A DNA stretch of 31,963 nt from CAZYWA01 sp964650975 [NCBI: uncultured bacterium]. GTDB taxonomy: Bacteria; JADJOY01. The notes beneath the pieces were generated by a model, which worked only from the letters and a program-made list of their open reading frames with translations, did no database searches and was not told where the DNA came from. Location: NCBI GenBank assembly GCA_964650975.1, contig CAZYWA010000009.1:1-31963 (forward strand), read 5' to 3'. Below are positions 23,048-31,915 of the stretch, one piece after another. The translations under genes were made by a program, and so were the position numbers. Positions within the stretch are counted from its first letter, which is position 1. Each line of letters opens with the position of its first letter.

Positions 23048-23902
23048 ATGAAGTCGCGATGGCGAAGTGGCACGTGGGCCTCTCTCGCGTCCGTGCTGGG
23101 AGCGGCCGGGCTCGCCGGTATCGATCTGGCGCTCACCGAGCTCGGACCTTCGAGCCGCGTGATCGTTCATCCCTATTTCTTCGACGATTCCAGCGTCCGG
23201 TTCGTCTTCGCGGGTGGAGTCGGGCTGGTCCTCGGCGCGGGGGCCTACGGCCTGATCCGGCGGGACGCACCGCGCTACTCGGTGTTTCTCCTCGCGTTCG
23301 GGTGCGCGCTCGGCATGGGACTGGGCTTCGTCGTAGCCTTCTTCGTCGCGGCGTTGATTTCCAAGCTCGTGGGCCCCGTCGGGTTTCTGTGGCTCTATGT
23401 CGGGCCGGTGTGGGAGCTCTTCGTGGGCTGGCTCGTCGGGGGCTCCTTCTTCGCGATGAAGACCAGCGGCGAAGCGCCAGCGCGCCGCGTGCCGTGGTGG
23501 GCGGCGGTTGCGTTCGTGCTCTGGTTTGTGTGGGCGCTCGTGCCTCAGCTGCGGGCGTTTCCGGCGCACGGGACGCTCGCCGAGCGCGACGCCTGGGCCC
23601 GTGAGCACGTGTTCGAGTACCCCGGGCTCGCGCGCTTGGTGGCGTCCATCCCCGAGGTGACTCGCGACGTCGGGCGGGTGACCGAGATCGCGCCCACCGG
23701 CACCGAGCAGCATGTGGTGGCGCCGGACATGGACGGCACCCACCTGGCCTTCGCGCTCGACGTGGGGGGTGAGAAAGGCCGAGGCGTCTTCCACTCCGAC
23801 GTCACTCTCACAGAAGGGCACGTGGTCGAATGGCGGCCGAGCCGGTGGACGTTCGGCGCCAAGGACACGGTCCTCGACGTCGCGCCGTCCCCCGCGCCCT
23901 GA
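23048..23902 (+). CDS. Membrane protein of unknown function
   Basis: A 284-residue protein. The start ATG follows GAGGATCGAGGATCGAA. At least four hydrophobic segments are visible: a start anchor (ASLASVLGAAGLAGIDLAL), VFAGGVGLVLGAGAYGL, LLAFGCALGMGLGFVVAFFV and WAAVAFVLWFVWALVP. GFLWLYVGPVWELFVGWLVGG may be a fifth. The last 110 residues (from AHGTLAERDAWAREHV) are soluble and may lie outside the cytoplasm. I recognise no family. It stands alone, convergent with the TPR gene. Confidence 0.75.
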   Translation: MKSRWRSGTWASLASVLGAAGLAGIDLALTELGPSSRVIVHPYFFDDSSVRFVFAGGVGLVLGAGAYGLIRRDAPRYSVFLLAFGCALGMGLGFVVAFFVAALISKLVGPVGFLWLYVGPVWELFVGWLVGGSFFAMKTSGEAPARRVPWWAAVAFVLWFVWALVPQLRAFPAHGTLAERDAWAREHVFEYPGLARLVASIPEVTRDVGRVTEIAPTGTEQHVVAPDMDGTHLAFALDVGGEKGRGVFHSDVTLTEGHVVEWRPSRWTFGAKDTVLDVAPSPAP

Positions 23903-23936
23903 ACGCGCCGTTCGCGGTCCGCACCGTTTGCGCCGT

Positions 23937-25748
23937 TCACGGCACGGGCACGGACTCGAGGTGCGTGATTTGCTCCCGCATCTGGTCGGCCACGCGCGGA
24001 TCGAGCTCCGCGACGCGCCGGAACGCGGCGATCGCGCCATCGCGATCGCCGCTCGCCTCGAGCGCGATCGCCAGTCTCAGCCAGGGAACGGGGTCGCCAC
24101 GAGCTTCCGCCGTGGCGCGTCGCAAGCTCACGGTCTCTTCGTCGGTCAGCCCGTCGGCATGCTGCGCGACGGCCAGGTTCATCCAGATCCGGGCGTTGGT
24201 CGGATCGAACCGCCCTGCTTGCTCGAACGCCGCGCGCGCTTGCGCGGCGTCTCCGGTCGCGAGCCGAGCCCGGCCGATCACGTCGTGCGCCACCGCCAGG
24301 CCCGGGTCGAGCGCGAGCGCGCGAGATGCCGCGTGCAGCGCGTCGTCGAACCGGCTTTCCTCGAGGTAGGCGTTGGCGAGGTTCGCGAGCGGCAAGGGCG
24401 ACGCGTTGGGGTGCAGCGTCACGACACGCTCCCACAGGTGCACCGAGTCGCGCCACACGTGGATCTGTCGAACGCTCAGCCACGCGAACGCCGAGATCGC
24501 GAGCACCACTCCCGCGGCCGCCGCGGTCGCCGCCGCTCTCGAGGTCTTGCAGAGCCGTCGGACGAGAGCGGTTGCCGCGCTCGCCGCGACGAGGCCGACG
24601 CTCAGCGTGGGGATGTAGGTGTATCGGTCGGCGTACGCCTGGCTGCCGATCTGCACCAGCCCGATGACCGGGCCGAGCGTGACGCCGTAGTAGACCCACG
24701 CGGCGAGCGCGGCGCGCCGCCCTCGAAGGGCAATCACCGCCAGCGCCGCCGTCACGACGACGACGATCACCAGCGGCAGCCAGTGGAGTGGGTCGCGCTC
24801 GTAGCCCGCCGGGGAGGAAGGCGCGTAGAAGGGCGAGAGCCCGACCGGCAGCAGCCACTTTCCGGCGTAAAAGAGCACGCTCTCGAAGGCGTGGAGCACG
24901 CGGAAGCCGGGCGGCCTGGCATTGAAGGAGGACACCGCGCCGCTCGCGGACTGGGAGTGCATGGCCACCAGGGCGAGCGGCAGCGTCGTCCCGAAGAACG
25001 GCAGCTTCTCCACCACGAGCTTCCAGCGCTCGCGGGCCCAGCGCTCGAGCGGCCATTCGTCGAGCACCAGCAGCACCACCGGCAAGGTCATGACCATCGC
25101 TTTCGAGAGGTAGCCGAGAACGAACAGGAGCCAGGCCGCGAACAGCCATCGCCGCGGGCGCCGATCGCTCGAGCCGTAGTGGACGTAGGCGATGAGGCTG
25201 CCGAGGAAGAACGTCCCGCTCAGCACGTCCTTCCGCTCCGCGATCCAGGCCACCGACTCGACGCGCAGCGGATGGATGCCGAAGAGCACGCCGCTCAGCG
25301 CGGCGGCGACCAGCGTCCCCGTTCGATCCCCGTCCCGCGGCCGCCGGCCCCGGCCCGCGGCGTCCAGCATTCGCCAGGACAACCACGCCACCAAACCGGC
25401 GTTGAGGCTGTGCAGCAATACGCTCGACAGATGATGGCCGCGGGGATCGGGCCCGGAGATCCACCAGTCGAGGGCGTGCGAGAGCCAGGTGAGCGGGATC
25501 CAGTTGCCGGTGTGGTGAGTCGTGAACGCCCAGCGCAGAAACTGACCGTCGAGCTGGTGGATCGGTGGATTCTCGGTGACGTAGATCGGGTCGTCCCAGT
25601 TGACGAAATCGTTGCTCACCGCCGGCAGGAAGACGGCCGCGGTCAGCGCGACGCTGATCGCGAACGCGTGCCAGGGACGGAAGCGGAAAGCGAGGTCGAC
25701 GGAATGCGCGGCCGGGTCGCTGCGCTCGACGAGAGCCGGAGCGCTCAC
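23937..25748 (-). CDS. TMTC-like multi-pass membrane protein with TPR repeats (probable GT-C glycosyltransferase relative)
   Basis: A 603-residue protein. The N-terminal 400 residues are a polytopic membrane domain with about ten hydrophobic segments. It begins with the family hallmark FVNWDDPIYVTENPPI, whose paired Asp residues sit in the first outer loop, as in TMTC O-mannosyltransferases and bacterial homologues. The C-terminal 170 residues contain about four TPR units (NLANAYLEESRFDDALHAAS, ARLATGDAAQARAAFEQAG, AIALEASGDRDGAIAAFRRV). The protein may transfer sugar to exported proteins, with TPRs guiding the substrate. Activity is inferred from fold resemblance. The start is GTG at 25746-25748, with only a weak upstream site. 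The nearby exported proteins are possible targets, but nothing in the sequence proves this. Confidence 0.8.
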   Translation of the reverse strand: MSAPALVERSDPAAHSVDLAFRFRPWHAFAISVALTAAVFLPAVSNDFVNWDDPIYVTENPPIHQLDGQFLRWAFTTHHTGNWIPLTWLSHALDWWISGPDPRGHHLSSVLLHSLNAGLVAWLSWRMLDAAGRGRRPRDGDRTGTLVAAALSGVLFGIHPLRVESVAWIAERKDVLSGTFFLGSLIAYVHYGSSDRRPRRWLFAAWLLFVLGYLSKAMVMTLPVVLLVLDEWPLERWARERWKLVVEKLPFFGTTLPLALVAMHSQSASGAVSSFNARPPGFRVLHAFESVLFYAGKWLLPVGLSPFYAPSSPAGYERDPLHWLPLVIVVVVTAALAVIALRGRRAALAAWVYYGVTLGPVIGLVQIGSQAYADRYTYIPTLSVGLVAASAATALVRRLCKTSRAAATAAAAGVVLAISAFAWLSVRQIHVWRDSVHLWERVVTLHPNASPLPLANLANAYLEESRFDDALHAASRALALDPGLAVAHDVIGRARLATGDAAQARAAFEQAGRFDPTNARIWMNLAVAQHADGLTDEETVSLRRATAEARGDPVPWLRLAIALEASGDRDGAIAAFRRVAELDPRVADQMREQITHLESVPVP

Positions 25749-25876
25749 CCGGCGACTCTAGCATGCGACTCGAGCGCCGCCGCGCTCGGGGATCGCGAGT
25801 CAGAGTTCGTGAGGCACTCGCTGCAGCCGCTGCCGAACCGTCATCCCGGTCGGCGCGTTGTCGCGCCGGATTTGGG

Positions 25877-25911
25877 GTGAGGGCTTGGAAAGCCCCCGAG
25901 GCAACTCAGAG
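25877..25911 (+). repeat. Hairpin module, copy 1 (GGGCTT-GGA-AAGCCC)
   Basis: Stem GGGCTT/AAGCCC with loop GGA, followed by CCGAGGCAACTCAGA. It matches the copy at 26038-26077 in both hairpin and tail. Confidence 0.65.
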
Positions 25912-26013
25912 CTTGTGAATCGATCTGCGCCCGTGCCCGTTTCGGCTGTAGGTCGATGCAGAAGCACCGCGCCGCATGGCGCGGCGAGCGCAGCGAGCCG
26001 ACTTGGGGGTGGG

Positions 26014-26043
26014 GCCCCGAAAAAATCGCACTTTTTTCGGGGC
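26014..26043. terminator. 12 bp hairpin GCCCCGAAAAAA/TTTTTTCGGGGC
   Basis: Perfect inverted repeat with loop TCGCAC, 30 bases after the stop of the Ig-like gene (minus). A/T pairs sit at the apex and G/C pairs at the base. No U-tract follows the stem, so this is not a canonical intrinsic terminator, though it could still end or protect the transcript. It appears as an insertion compared with module copy 1. Confidence 0.5.
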
Positions 26044-26077
26044 GGGGGGCTGGAACAGCCCCCCGAAGCAACTCAGA
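26044..26077 (+). repeat. Hairpin module, copy 2 (GGGGGGCTG-GAA-CAGCCCCCC)
   Basis: Perfect 9 bp stem with loop GAA, followed by CGAAGCAACTCAGA, as in copy 1 about 165 bases earlier. The tail runs into the stop codon of the Ig-like gene. Confidence 0.7.
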
Positions 26078-27482
26078 CGCGAGCGGATCGGCGCCGGCGT
26101 AGCCACATCGGCACGCCGAGCAGCCCGATCAGCACCGCCGACGTGGCGCTCGGCGAGCCGATCCCGCCGCACCCGTTCACGGTGACCGTCGCGGTGGTGG
26201 TGTCGACCTCGCCGCAATCGTTGGCGACGGAGACCCAGTAGCTCGTCGACGCGGTGAGCGCGGGCGTCGTGAACGTGTCCGAGTTGGCGCCGATGATCGC
26301 GGTGCCGTTCGGCTCGACGCCCTGGTACCACTGGTAATAGAAGGGCGCGCTGCCGTCCGCGACCACCGAGAGCGTGGCACTGGCGCCCGACGGCACGGTC
26401 TGGCTCACGGGAGCGGTGGTGATCGTGGGTGACGTGCAGGCCGGCACCACGTTCATGATCGCGGTGCCGCTGTCGACGGTGCTGCACGCGTTGCTGATTC
26501 GCACCCAGTAGTCGGTCGTCTGGGTGAGCGGGCCGGTGTCGAAGGACGGCGCGTCCGGCGGAATCGGCGTCGAGGTGTCGGGGATCCAGCCCTGGTACCA
26601 CTGGTAGTGGATCGGCCCGGTGCCGGTGGCGGCGCAGCTCACGGTGCCGCTCTCGCCAGGGAGAATCACGCCACCGATCGGCTGCTGGGTCACCTGCACG
26701 CCGATGCAGATCTGGGTGATGGTGATGGTGGCCGTGGTGGTGTCGGCGCTGCCGCAGTCGTCGGTGATGCGCGCCCAGAAACTGGTGGTCTGGGTGAGGT
26801 CGTCGGTCACGTAGGTGAGCGAGTCGGTGCCGACCGGCGTGCTCGTGTCGCCGCTCGTGCCCTGGTACCACTGCACGTGATACGGGCTGGTCGAGGTGTG
26901 CGCGGGGGCCACCGTGAGCGTGGCGGAGCCGTCCCAGTTGAAGGTCTGGCTGAGCGGCTGGGTCGCGATCGTGACCGGGCCGCAAATCTGGTCGAACGTG
27001 AAGGTGCCGAAGCCGGCCTCCATCTTGTACTTCCAGCCGGCTCCGCCTCCGCCCTTACCGCCGCCGCCGCTCGAGTAGTACTTGCTGTAGTAGAGGTCGA
27101 TCGAGCCGGTGAACGCGCGGCCGATGCCGTCGGTGCCGGTGAGCGGAGCGGTGAGCTCCATGAAGCTCGTGGTCCCGCCGGGAGGAACGCCGTTCCCCCA
27201 GGTGCCGGTCGCGACGCCCGAGATCGCGGTGGTGTAGCCGTCCGGCACCGGGATGTCGTCGAGCGCGATCTGGATCGTCGTGTAGCCGCTGCCGCTCGTG
27301 TAGAGCGTGTACGAGCCGCCCAGGCTCGTCGGTACGGCGACGCACGACGGATGCGGCCCGCAGAACGCGACGCCGTTCGAGAACGTGATCGTCTCCGTGG
27401 CTCCGGCCCGCGCGGCAGCGGTGAAGGCAAGGGAGGCGAGCAACGCGGCGAACAGGCGACCGACGCGCTTGAGGGAGATCAT
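26073..27482 (-). CDS. Exported protein with three Ig-like domains and C-terminal membrane anchor
   Basis: A 469-residue secreted or surface protein. Signal peptide: LFAALLASLAFTAAARAGA (about 9-27). After an N-terminal beta domain (28-165) with a Gly-rich patch (SSGGGGKGGGGAG), three tandem Ig-like domains follow (about 170-255, 258-345, 350-438). Each has a YxxQWYQG or HVQWYQG strand and a later YWVRISNAC-type Cys strand. The C-terminus VLIGLLGVPMWLRRRRSARV is a hydrophobic segment plus Arg cluster, like PEP-CTERM or MYXO-CTERM sorting tails, though the exact tripeptide is not seen. The start ATG follows GGAGGCAACC. Its role is probably adhesive or structural. Confidence 0.85.
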   Translation of the reverse strand: MISLKRVGRLFAALLASLAFTAAARAGATETITFSNGVAFCGPHPSCVAVPTSLGGSYTLYTSGSGYTTIQIALDDIPVPDGYTTAISGVATGTWGNGVPPGGTTSFMELTAPLTGTDGIGRAFTGSIDLYYSKYYSSGGGGKGGGGAGWKYKMEAGFGTFTFDQICGPVTIATQPLSQTFNWDGSATLTVAPAHTSTSPYHVQWYQGTSGDTSTPVGTDSLTYVTDDLTQTTSFWARITDDCGSADTTTATITITQICIGVQVTQQPIGGVILPGESGTVSCAATGTGPIHYQWYQGWIPDTSTPIPPDAPSFDTGPLTQTTDYWVRISNACSTVDSGTAIMNVVPACTSPTITTAPVSQTVPSGASATLSVVADGSAPFYYQWYQGVEPNGTAIIGANSDTFTTPALTASTSYWVSVANDCGEVDTTTATVTVNGCGGIGSPSATSAVLIGLLGVPMWLRRRRSARV

Positions 27483-27629
27483 GGTTGCCTCCGGCGAAGG
27501 GAGTGGAGCGAAGCGAACGACGGGCGTTACTCAAACGAAACGCTTGACGAGCATAGGATGCCAGGCCAGGCGAGTCACTTCCTACTCAACGTTTGTGGAG
27601 TCTCGCCATCCAGCGGACCGCGAAGCCGG

Positions 27630-28175
27630 TCAACGGTCGACGTGGAGGTGCTCGAGCTGGCCGGTCGGAGGTCGGCGTCGGTCTTGAACCAGGTAGCCGG
27701 TCGGAAATCCTCCCACGCAGGGTGCGTCCGGCGGGCAGGAGATCCGCGGGAAACTCGTCCCACCGAACAGAAACCCGTCGTCCGCCGTGGGCGCGAAGGT
27801 GATGAGATTCGAGCTCGCGCTGGAAGGCTGGGCGAATGTCTGCGTGGTTCTGGTCTCACCGTCGGCGCCGAGCCTCAGGGCGACGGTCTCGTCGTCTTCC
27901 GTGTGGTCCGCCCGGTCGTGAGCCCGAGGACCAGGTACCCGGCGGTCCCGGGGGTCGGCTGGATCGAAAAGGGGGACGACGCCACGAGCCGATCCGTCGG
28001 CGTCGCGCGACTCGATCAGCGCTGGCCACCGCTGGCTCGGCGTCGAAGCGCTCGGCGAGGATGCGTCCGCGGCGAACGTCGCAGTGGCCGTCCTAACCGT
28101 GGCCCCTGCGTGCTCGTGATCCGCGGCGCGCGCGAGGATTTTCTTCGACCAGTCGGCACGGTGTGCCTCCCTACG
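27630..28175 (-). pseudogene. Decayed paralogue of the adjacent exported beta-propeller-like gene
   Basis: Downstream of the 28197 stop, minus-strand translation reveals a shorter, damaged relative of the neighbour. SQRWPALIES resembles IQRWQALVEA near the neighbour's N-terminus. SPFSIQPTPGTAGYLVLG resembles SPFSVFLYAAETTADGGYLLLG. VALRLGADGE, FAPTADDGFLFGGTS (neighbour FALPTADGGFLLAGSS) and TGQLEHLHV (neighbour TGALERLHV) follow in order. Local frame changes separate these blocks, and there is no start codon or signal peptide. The middle repeats are missing. It looks like a tandem duplicate that has lost its 5' end. The remaining gap 27483-27629 holds nothing I can name. Confidence 0.6.
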
Positions 28176-28196
28176 TCCTCGTCCAGCGCGAGCGCG

Positions 28197-29779
28197 CTAA
28201 GGCTCGACGTGAAGCCGCTCGAGCGCGCCCGTTTGCAGATACGCGTCGGTCTTCACCAGGTAGATCGCCGCCTTGTTCTCGATGCACGAGAAGCCGCACT
28301 CGGACGACACCGAGCTGCTTCCGGCCAGCAGAAAGCCGCCGTCGGCGGTGGGGAGCGCGAAGTCGAGGCCCGTCTGCGCATTCGACGGCGTGACGTAGGT
28401 GCGCGCGAGGCTCGCGTCGCCGGTCGAGGTGATTCTGAGCGCCAGCATCCGGTCGGGGGATGGGACCGTGCCCCCCAGCAGCAGCCCGCCGTCGGCGGTC
28501 GGTAGCTTGGCGGTCAAGCGCAGAGCGCGCGGGGCCGTGTAGCCGTTTCGCCACAGCACGCTGCCGTCGCTCGCGATCCGGATCACCTGGATCGGTCCGG
28601 GATCGTCGTAAGAGTCGTCGCCGAGCACGAAGAAGCCTCCGTTGGCGGCCGGAACGACGGTCGCGAAACCTTGGTTGTTCGCGGTGCCGTAGGGATACGA
28701 CCGGATCCACGGAACTGCGCCGCCCGAGTCGAGGCGCGCCACGACGAGCGCGCTCGCCGGAAACGAGCGGAACGGCGGTTCGAGTGACACGAGCCATCCA
28801 CCGTCGAGCGCCGACACTCCGGCCACCTGCTGGCCTGACACGGTGGTGAATTGTCTCGTCCACAGCGTCTGGCCGCCGTGGGCGAGATCCACGAAGTACG
28901 GATCCTGCGCGGACCCGCTCGCGTGCGGTGTCTGGCCCCAGAGCAGTAGCCCGCCCTGGGGCGCTTCGATCGCGCCCTGGAAACTCGTTCGATCCCCCGC
29001 TGCCGCACCGATGTTCTCCCCCCACACCGACTTCCCGGAACTGTCGGTGCGGAACGCTTGCGCCCCGAAGTCGTCGTGGGTGGGCATGCCACCAGCCAGG
29101 AAGAATCCTCCCGTGCCGTCGGAAGGCATCCGGTCGAACAGGTTGGTGGCCGGCCCGGGATATCCGCCGAAGCCGTGGGTCCATCCGATGCTCCCGTCCG
29201 GTCCGAGGCGCAGCACGAACATGCCCGCGGTCTCGCTCGGATCGCCCTCGGTTTCGAAGAGACCGAGGATGAATCCGCCATCGGGCGTGGACAGGTAGAG
29301 CCACTTGTCGGCCGGATCGCGCAGGGGCGCCTCCGGAAGAGGGTGGTCCAGACGATGCGGCCGTTGGCGTCGATCTTCTCGGTGATCCCGGGGGCTATGC
29401 GGAGGATCACGTTTCCGCCGTCCGGGGTCGGGAGAACCTGCGGATAGTCGCAACCGGTCCGGTCGAGGATTCTGTTCCAGAGCTGCTTCCCGTCGGGCCC
29501 GAGACGCAGGGCGAAGCTCTGCAGGACGGGTGTCGGGTTCTGGTAGGCCACGGGCTCGGTGCAGCCGAGCAACAGGTAGCCACCATCGGCCGTCGTTTCC
29601 GCCGCGTACAGGAAAACGCTGAAAGGCGACGGCGACGAGCTGGAAGCCTCGACGAGCGCTTGCCAGCGCTGGATGCCGGGGAACGCGGGGGCCGGTGAAT
29701 GCGCTTTCCCGACCGCGGCCCTCGACAGGGCGGCGGCGAAGAGTGCGCACGAGTAGCGAAAAATACTCGTCGACTTCAT
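28197..29779 (-). CDS. Exported beta-propeller-like repeat protein (one-base frameshift)
   Basis: About 526 residues if the frameshift is corrected. Start ATG at the complement of 29777-29779, preceded by GGGGG. Signal peptide: FRYSCALFAAALSRAAVGKA. The body is a repeat of units reading TADGGYLLLG, then LRLGPDGKQLW (others: TPDGGNVILR, STPDGGFILG, TADGGLLLGG, TADGGFLLAGSS). This is the delta-60-like pattern forming beta-propeller blades. Near 29333 the frame changes: VWTTLFR must be joined to EAPLRDPADKW. One extra G in CGGAGG would restore it. Ser- and Cys-containing tails suggest extracellular location. The binding function is unknown. A decayed copy lies directly downstream. Confidence 0.75.
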
Positions 29780-29890
29780 GAGTTTCCCCCAAACGCTGGA
29801 GCTACGGGGAGACGTTCCGGTCGTATCAGGGGCAGCCTTCACCGCGCAAGCGACGCGACTTGCGCGTGACAGCCCGATCGGTCGCTGTTT

Positions 29891-29913
29891 GGAGGGCCGC
29901 GCTACGCGCGGCC
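29891..29913 (+). repeat. Variant hairpin H1 (GGAG, stem GGCCGCGC, loop TAC)
   Basis: TTTGGAG followed by a perfect 8 bp stem GGCCGCGC/GCGCGGCC and loop TAC. It shares the TTGGAG flank with the family but lacks the GGTCCC loop, so it is either an outlier or unrelated. It faces copy H2. Confidence 0.55.
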
Positions 29914-29944
29914 GGTCGTTTGCGTGGGCTCGATCGCGAGTCAG

Positions 29945-29974
29945 CGCTGCGGCTGCGAGGGACCGCAGCCCTCC
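29945..29974 (-). repeat. GGTCCC-loop hairpin, copy H2 (stem GGCTG)
   Basis: Minus strand GGAG, GGCTG, CGGTCCCTCG, CAGCC, GCAGCG. Core identical to C3 and D1. Confidence 0.85.
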
Positions 29975-29978
29975 GACT

Positions 29979-30024
29979 GCCCGCACCTACTTCCCGACGG
30001 AGAGAGCGGTCAGGGCACCGTCAG
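29979..30024 (+). repeat. Tail repeat T, copy 1
   Basis: GCCCGCACCTACTTCC, GGAGAGAG, GGTCAG and CCGTCAG in order, matched by 31910-31953 with few differences. Its end overlaps the stop of the TSP3/MopE gene at 30021. Confidence 0.7.
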
Positions 30025-31625
30025 ACACTCGCGTCGCGGAACCGGTGTTCGCCGACAGCTGCGGCGGGGCGCTGGCTCGCGCGGCCGGCGCGGAGGCCCC
30101 CGAAAACCGCGAGCGCGGCGATCGCGAAACCACCGAGGCCGGAAGGCGAGTCACTCGCGGCACCTTCCGTGCCGTCCACCAGGCTCGCGTCCGCCGCCTG
30201 TGGTCCCGGTCCGAGGCAGCCCGCGGGCGTCGCCGGGTTGCAGTCGTCGTCGATGCCGTTGCCCGGGATCTCGGTGGCGCCCGGGTTCACGGCCGGGTTG
30301 GCGTCGTTGCAGTCGAGCTGCGGGTGCGGGCAGGTGGCCGAGGCGGGGCTGCCGTAGCCGTCGCCATCCACGTCCTCGCAGGTGTCGCACGCGTCGCCGA
30401 TCCCGTCGTGATCGGTGTCGGTCTGCGCCGGGTTGGCGACGGTCGGGCAGTTGTCGATGGCGTCGGGAACGCCGTCGAGATCGCCGTCGGGCGCCGAGAT
30501 CCGGCAGATGAGGTCGCCCGCCGAGAAGTAGAGATCGGTGCCGAAGCTGCCGCCGCGCGCGAACGCCAGGCCGCCCCACTTGAAGAACAGGTTGCCGTCG
30601 TCGGCGTCCACGTAGCCGCCTCCCACCGACGCGATCATGGTCGCGGCGCCCGAGGGCTGCACGCGCCACACCTGCGTCGCGTCGCTCACGTTCGACGCGT
30701 CGGTGTGGATGATCAGCACGTAGAGATCGGTCGCGAAGCCGGGGGCCGTGCCCGGTCCGAACGCCAGATCGCCGATCAGGTAGTGGGCGGAGGGAGTGGT
30801 GTTGGTCGGCGTGACGGGGAGCGTGTTGGCGAACGGCGTCTTCGGCGCGTAGCTCGACGCCGTGTAGAGCTGGTTGTCGGTGGCCAGGAGGATGATCCCG
30901 GGGAACGCCGAGCTGGGATTGACCGCGAACGTGGTGGTCGAGAGGTACGTGAAGAGCTGCGAGCCGTAGAACCAGCCGAGGAGGCTCGCGGCGCTGTCGA
31001 AGGACTCGACCTCGGACTGGGTGGTGAAGGGGCCGGCGTTGGCGAGAACCCCCGCGAGCAGCGAGTCGCCGGACGGTCCGTTCAGGATCTCGCCCATCTT
31101 CTGCCACCACAGCACACCCTGGTTCGGCAGGAACGTGCTGGTGCCGTTCGTGAGGTCGATCGACACCACCGTGGGCGGCTGCTGGAAGGTCATCCAGTCG
31201 GACGCCGACACGTACATCACGTCCTGGAAGTTGGCTCCCTTGCCGATCACCAGGCCGTGGCCGTTGGGCGGCACGATCGGGTCCATGGGAAAGGACGCCA
31301 CGGTGCCGTTGCCGAAGAGCTTCTTGACCGCGCCCCCGCTGCCACTGGTGCTCGCGATGTAGAGGAAATTGCCCCACGGTCCGGCCGGATCGGCGAGCTC
31401 GAGCTGGTTCGCCGGCTGGTTGAGAGCGAGGGTGCCGAGCGTGTACCCGGTGGCCGTGGTGCCGAAAGTGCCGCAGGTGTTGGGCGGTCCGGCGAGCGCG
31501 TTCGTTGCCAGCGCGAGCGCGACGAGCGCGGCGCACGCCCCGGCCAGCGCGCGGGCACGCCGCGGCGACGCCGTCCCCTTCGAGTCGCGCGCACCGATGT
31601 CGACCCGGAAATCCGGATTCCTCAC
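30021..31625 (-). CDS. Exported protein with thrombospondin type 3 and MopE-like metal-binding repeats
   Basis: A 534-residue secreted or anchored protein. The GTG at the complement of 31623-31625 is preceded by GGGGGG. An Arg-rich leader and hydrophobic core ([21 protein letters not shown]) make a signal peptide with cleavage near residue 45. The large middle region (50-375) looks like a beta-propeller ([20 protein letters not shown]). Calcium-binding thrombospondin type 3 repeats follow at about 380-414 ([23 protein letters not shown]). Next comes a MopE-type Cys/Asp unit ([15 protein letters not shown], 439 onward), known from copper-binding surface proteins. A C-terminal segment [20 protein letters not shown] is a likely sorting anchor. 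It is probably exposed at the cell surface, with calcium for folding. Confidence 0.85.
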   Translation of the reverse strand: MRNPDFRVDIGARDSKGTASPRRARALAGACAALVALALATNALAGPPNTCGTFGTTATGYTLGTLALNQPANQLELADPAGPWGNFLYIASTSGSGGAVKKLFGNGTVASFPMDPIVPPNGHGLVIGKGANFQDVMYVSASDWMTFQQPPTVVSIDLTNGTSTFLPNQGVLWWQKMGEILNGPSGDSLLAGVLANAGPFTTQSEVESFDSAASLLGWFYGSQLFTYLSTTTFAVNPSSAFPGIILLATDNQLYTASSYAPKTPFANTLPVTPTNTTPSAHYLIGDLAFGPGTAPGFATDLYVLIIHTDASNVSDATQVWRVQPSGAATMIASVGGGYVDADDGNLFFKWGGLAFARGGSFGTDLYFSAGDLICRISAPDGDLDGVPDAIDNCPTVANPAQTDTDHDGIGDACDTCEDVDGDGYGSPASATCPHPQLDCNDANPAVNPGATEIPGNGIDDDCNPATPAGCLGPGPQAADASLVDGTEGAASDSPSGLGGFAIAALAVFGGLRAGRASQRPAAAVGEHRFRDASV

Positions 31626-31766
31626 GAGCCCCCCGCTGCTCGTCCGCGACGAGCCATGCGCAACGTTCGCTGCGCCGGGGAAACTCCGGTGCAACACGCG
31701 CTTCTACCACCCGCGCGATCGAGCGCGCAATCGCGGCGGTCTTTGGTTGGTAGGGCAGTCTGCCCC

Positions 31767-31795
31767 CGCGCGCGAGGGACCGCGCGCGCTCCAAA
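31767..31795 (-). repeat. GGTCCC-loop hairpin, copy I1 (stem CGCGCG)
   Basis: Minus strand TTTGGAG, CGCGCG, CGGTCCCTCG, CGCGCG. Same stem as A2 and B1 but without the AGCG end. Confidence 0.85.
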
Positions 31796-31806
31796 CAGCG
31801 GCCTGC

Positions 31807-31841
31807 TGGAGGCCCACCGGTCTCTCGGTGGGCAGCGATCG
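31807..31841 (+). repeat. GGTCTC-loop hairpin, copy I2 (stem GCCCAC)
   Basis: CTGGAG, GCCCAC, CGGTCTCTCG, GTGGGC, AGCGATCG. It forms a divergent pair with I1, like pair A. Confidence 0.85.
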
Positions 31842-31886
31842 AACTGACCCACTACCCCTTTGGGTTCCTCCATCTGCCCAAAGAAT

Positions 31887-31915
31887 GCGGGCGGGCTCTT
31901 GGGGAGCCCGCCCGC
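31887..31915. repeat. 12 bp GC hairpin next to tail repeat T
   Basis: GCGGGCGGGCTC pairs perfectly with GAGCCCGCCCGC around loop TTGGG. Its right arm runs into tail repeat T copy 2. Confidence 0.75.

Larger units (their letters stand above)
25749..26072. other. Intergenic region with a duplicated hairpin module
   Basis: No gene. Two related segments, 25877-25911 and 26038-26077, share the order hairpin, CCCCCGA, GCAACTCAGA. A further A/T-apex hairpin is at 26014-26043. Details are under the repeat entries. Confidence 0.55.

Noticed and set aside
3338-31841. CRISPR array
   Set aside because: Repeats are dispersed between genes in both orientations, with no regular spacers and no cas genes.
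29778-31847. 689-codon plus-strand open frame
   Set aside because: Antisense shadow of the TSP3/MopE gene and of the repeats; Val/Arg/Gly-rich with no domains.
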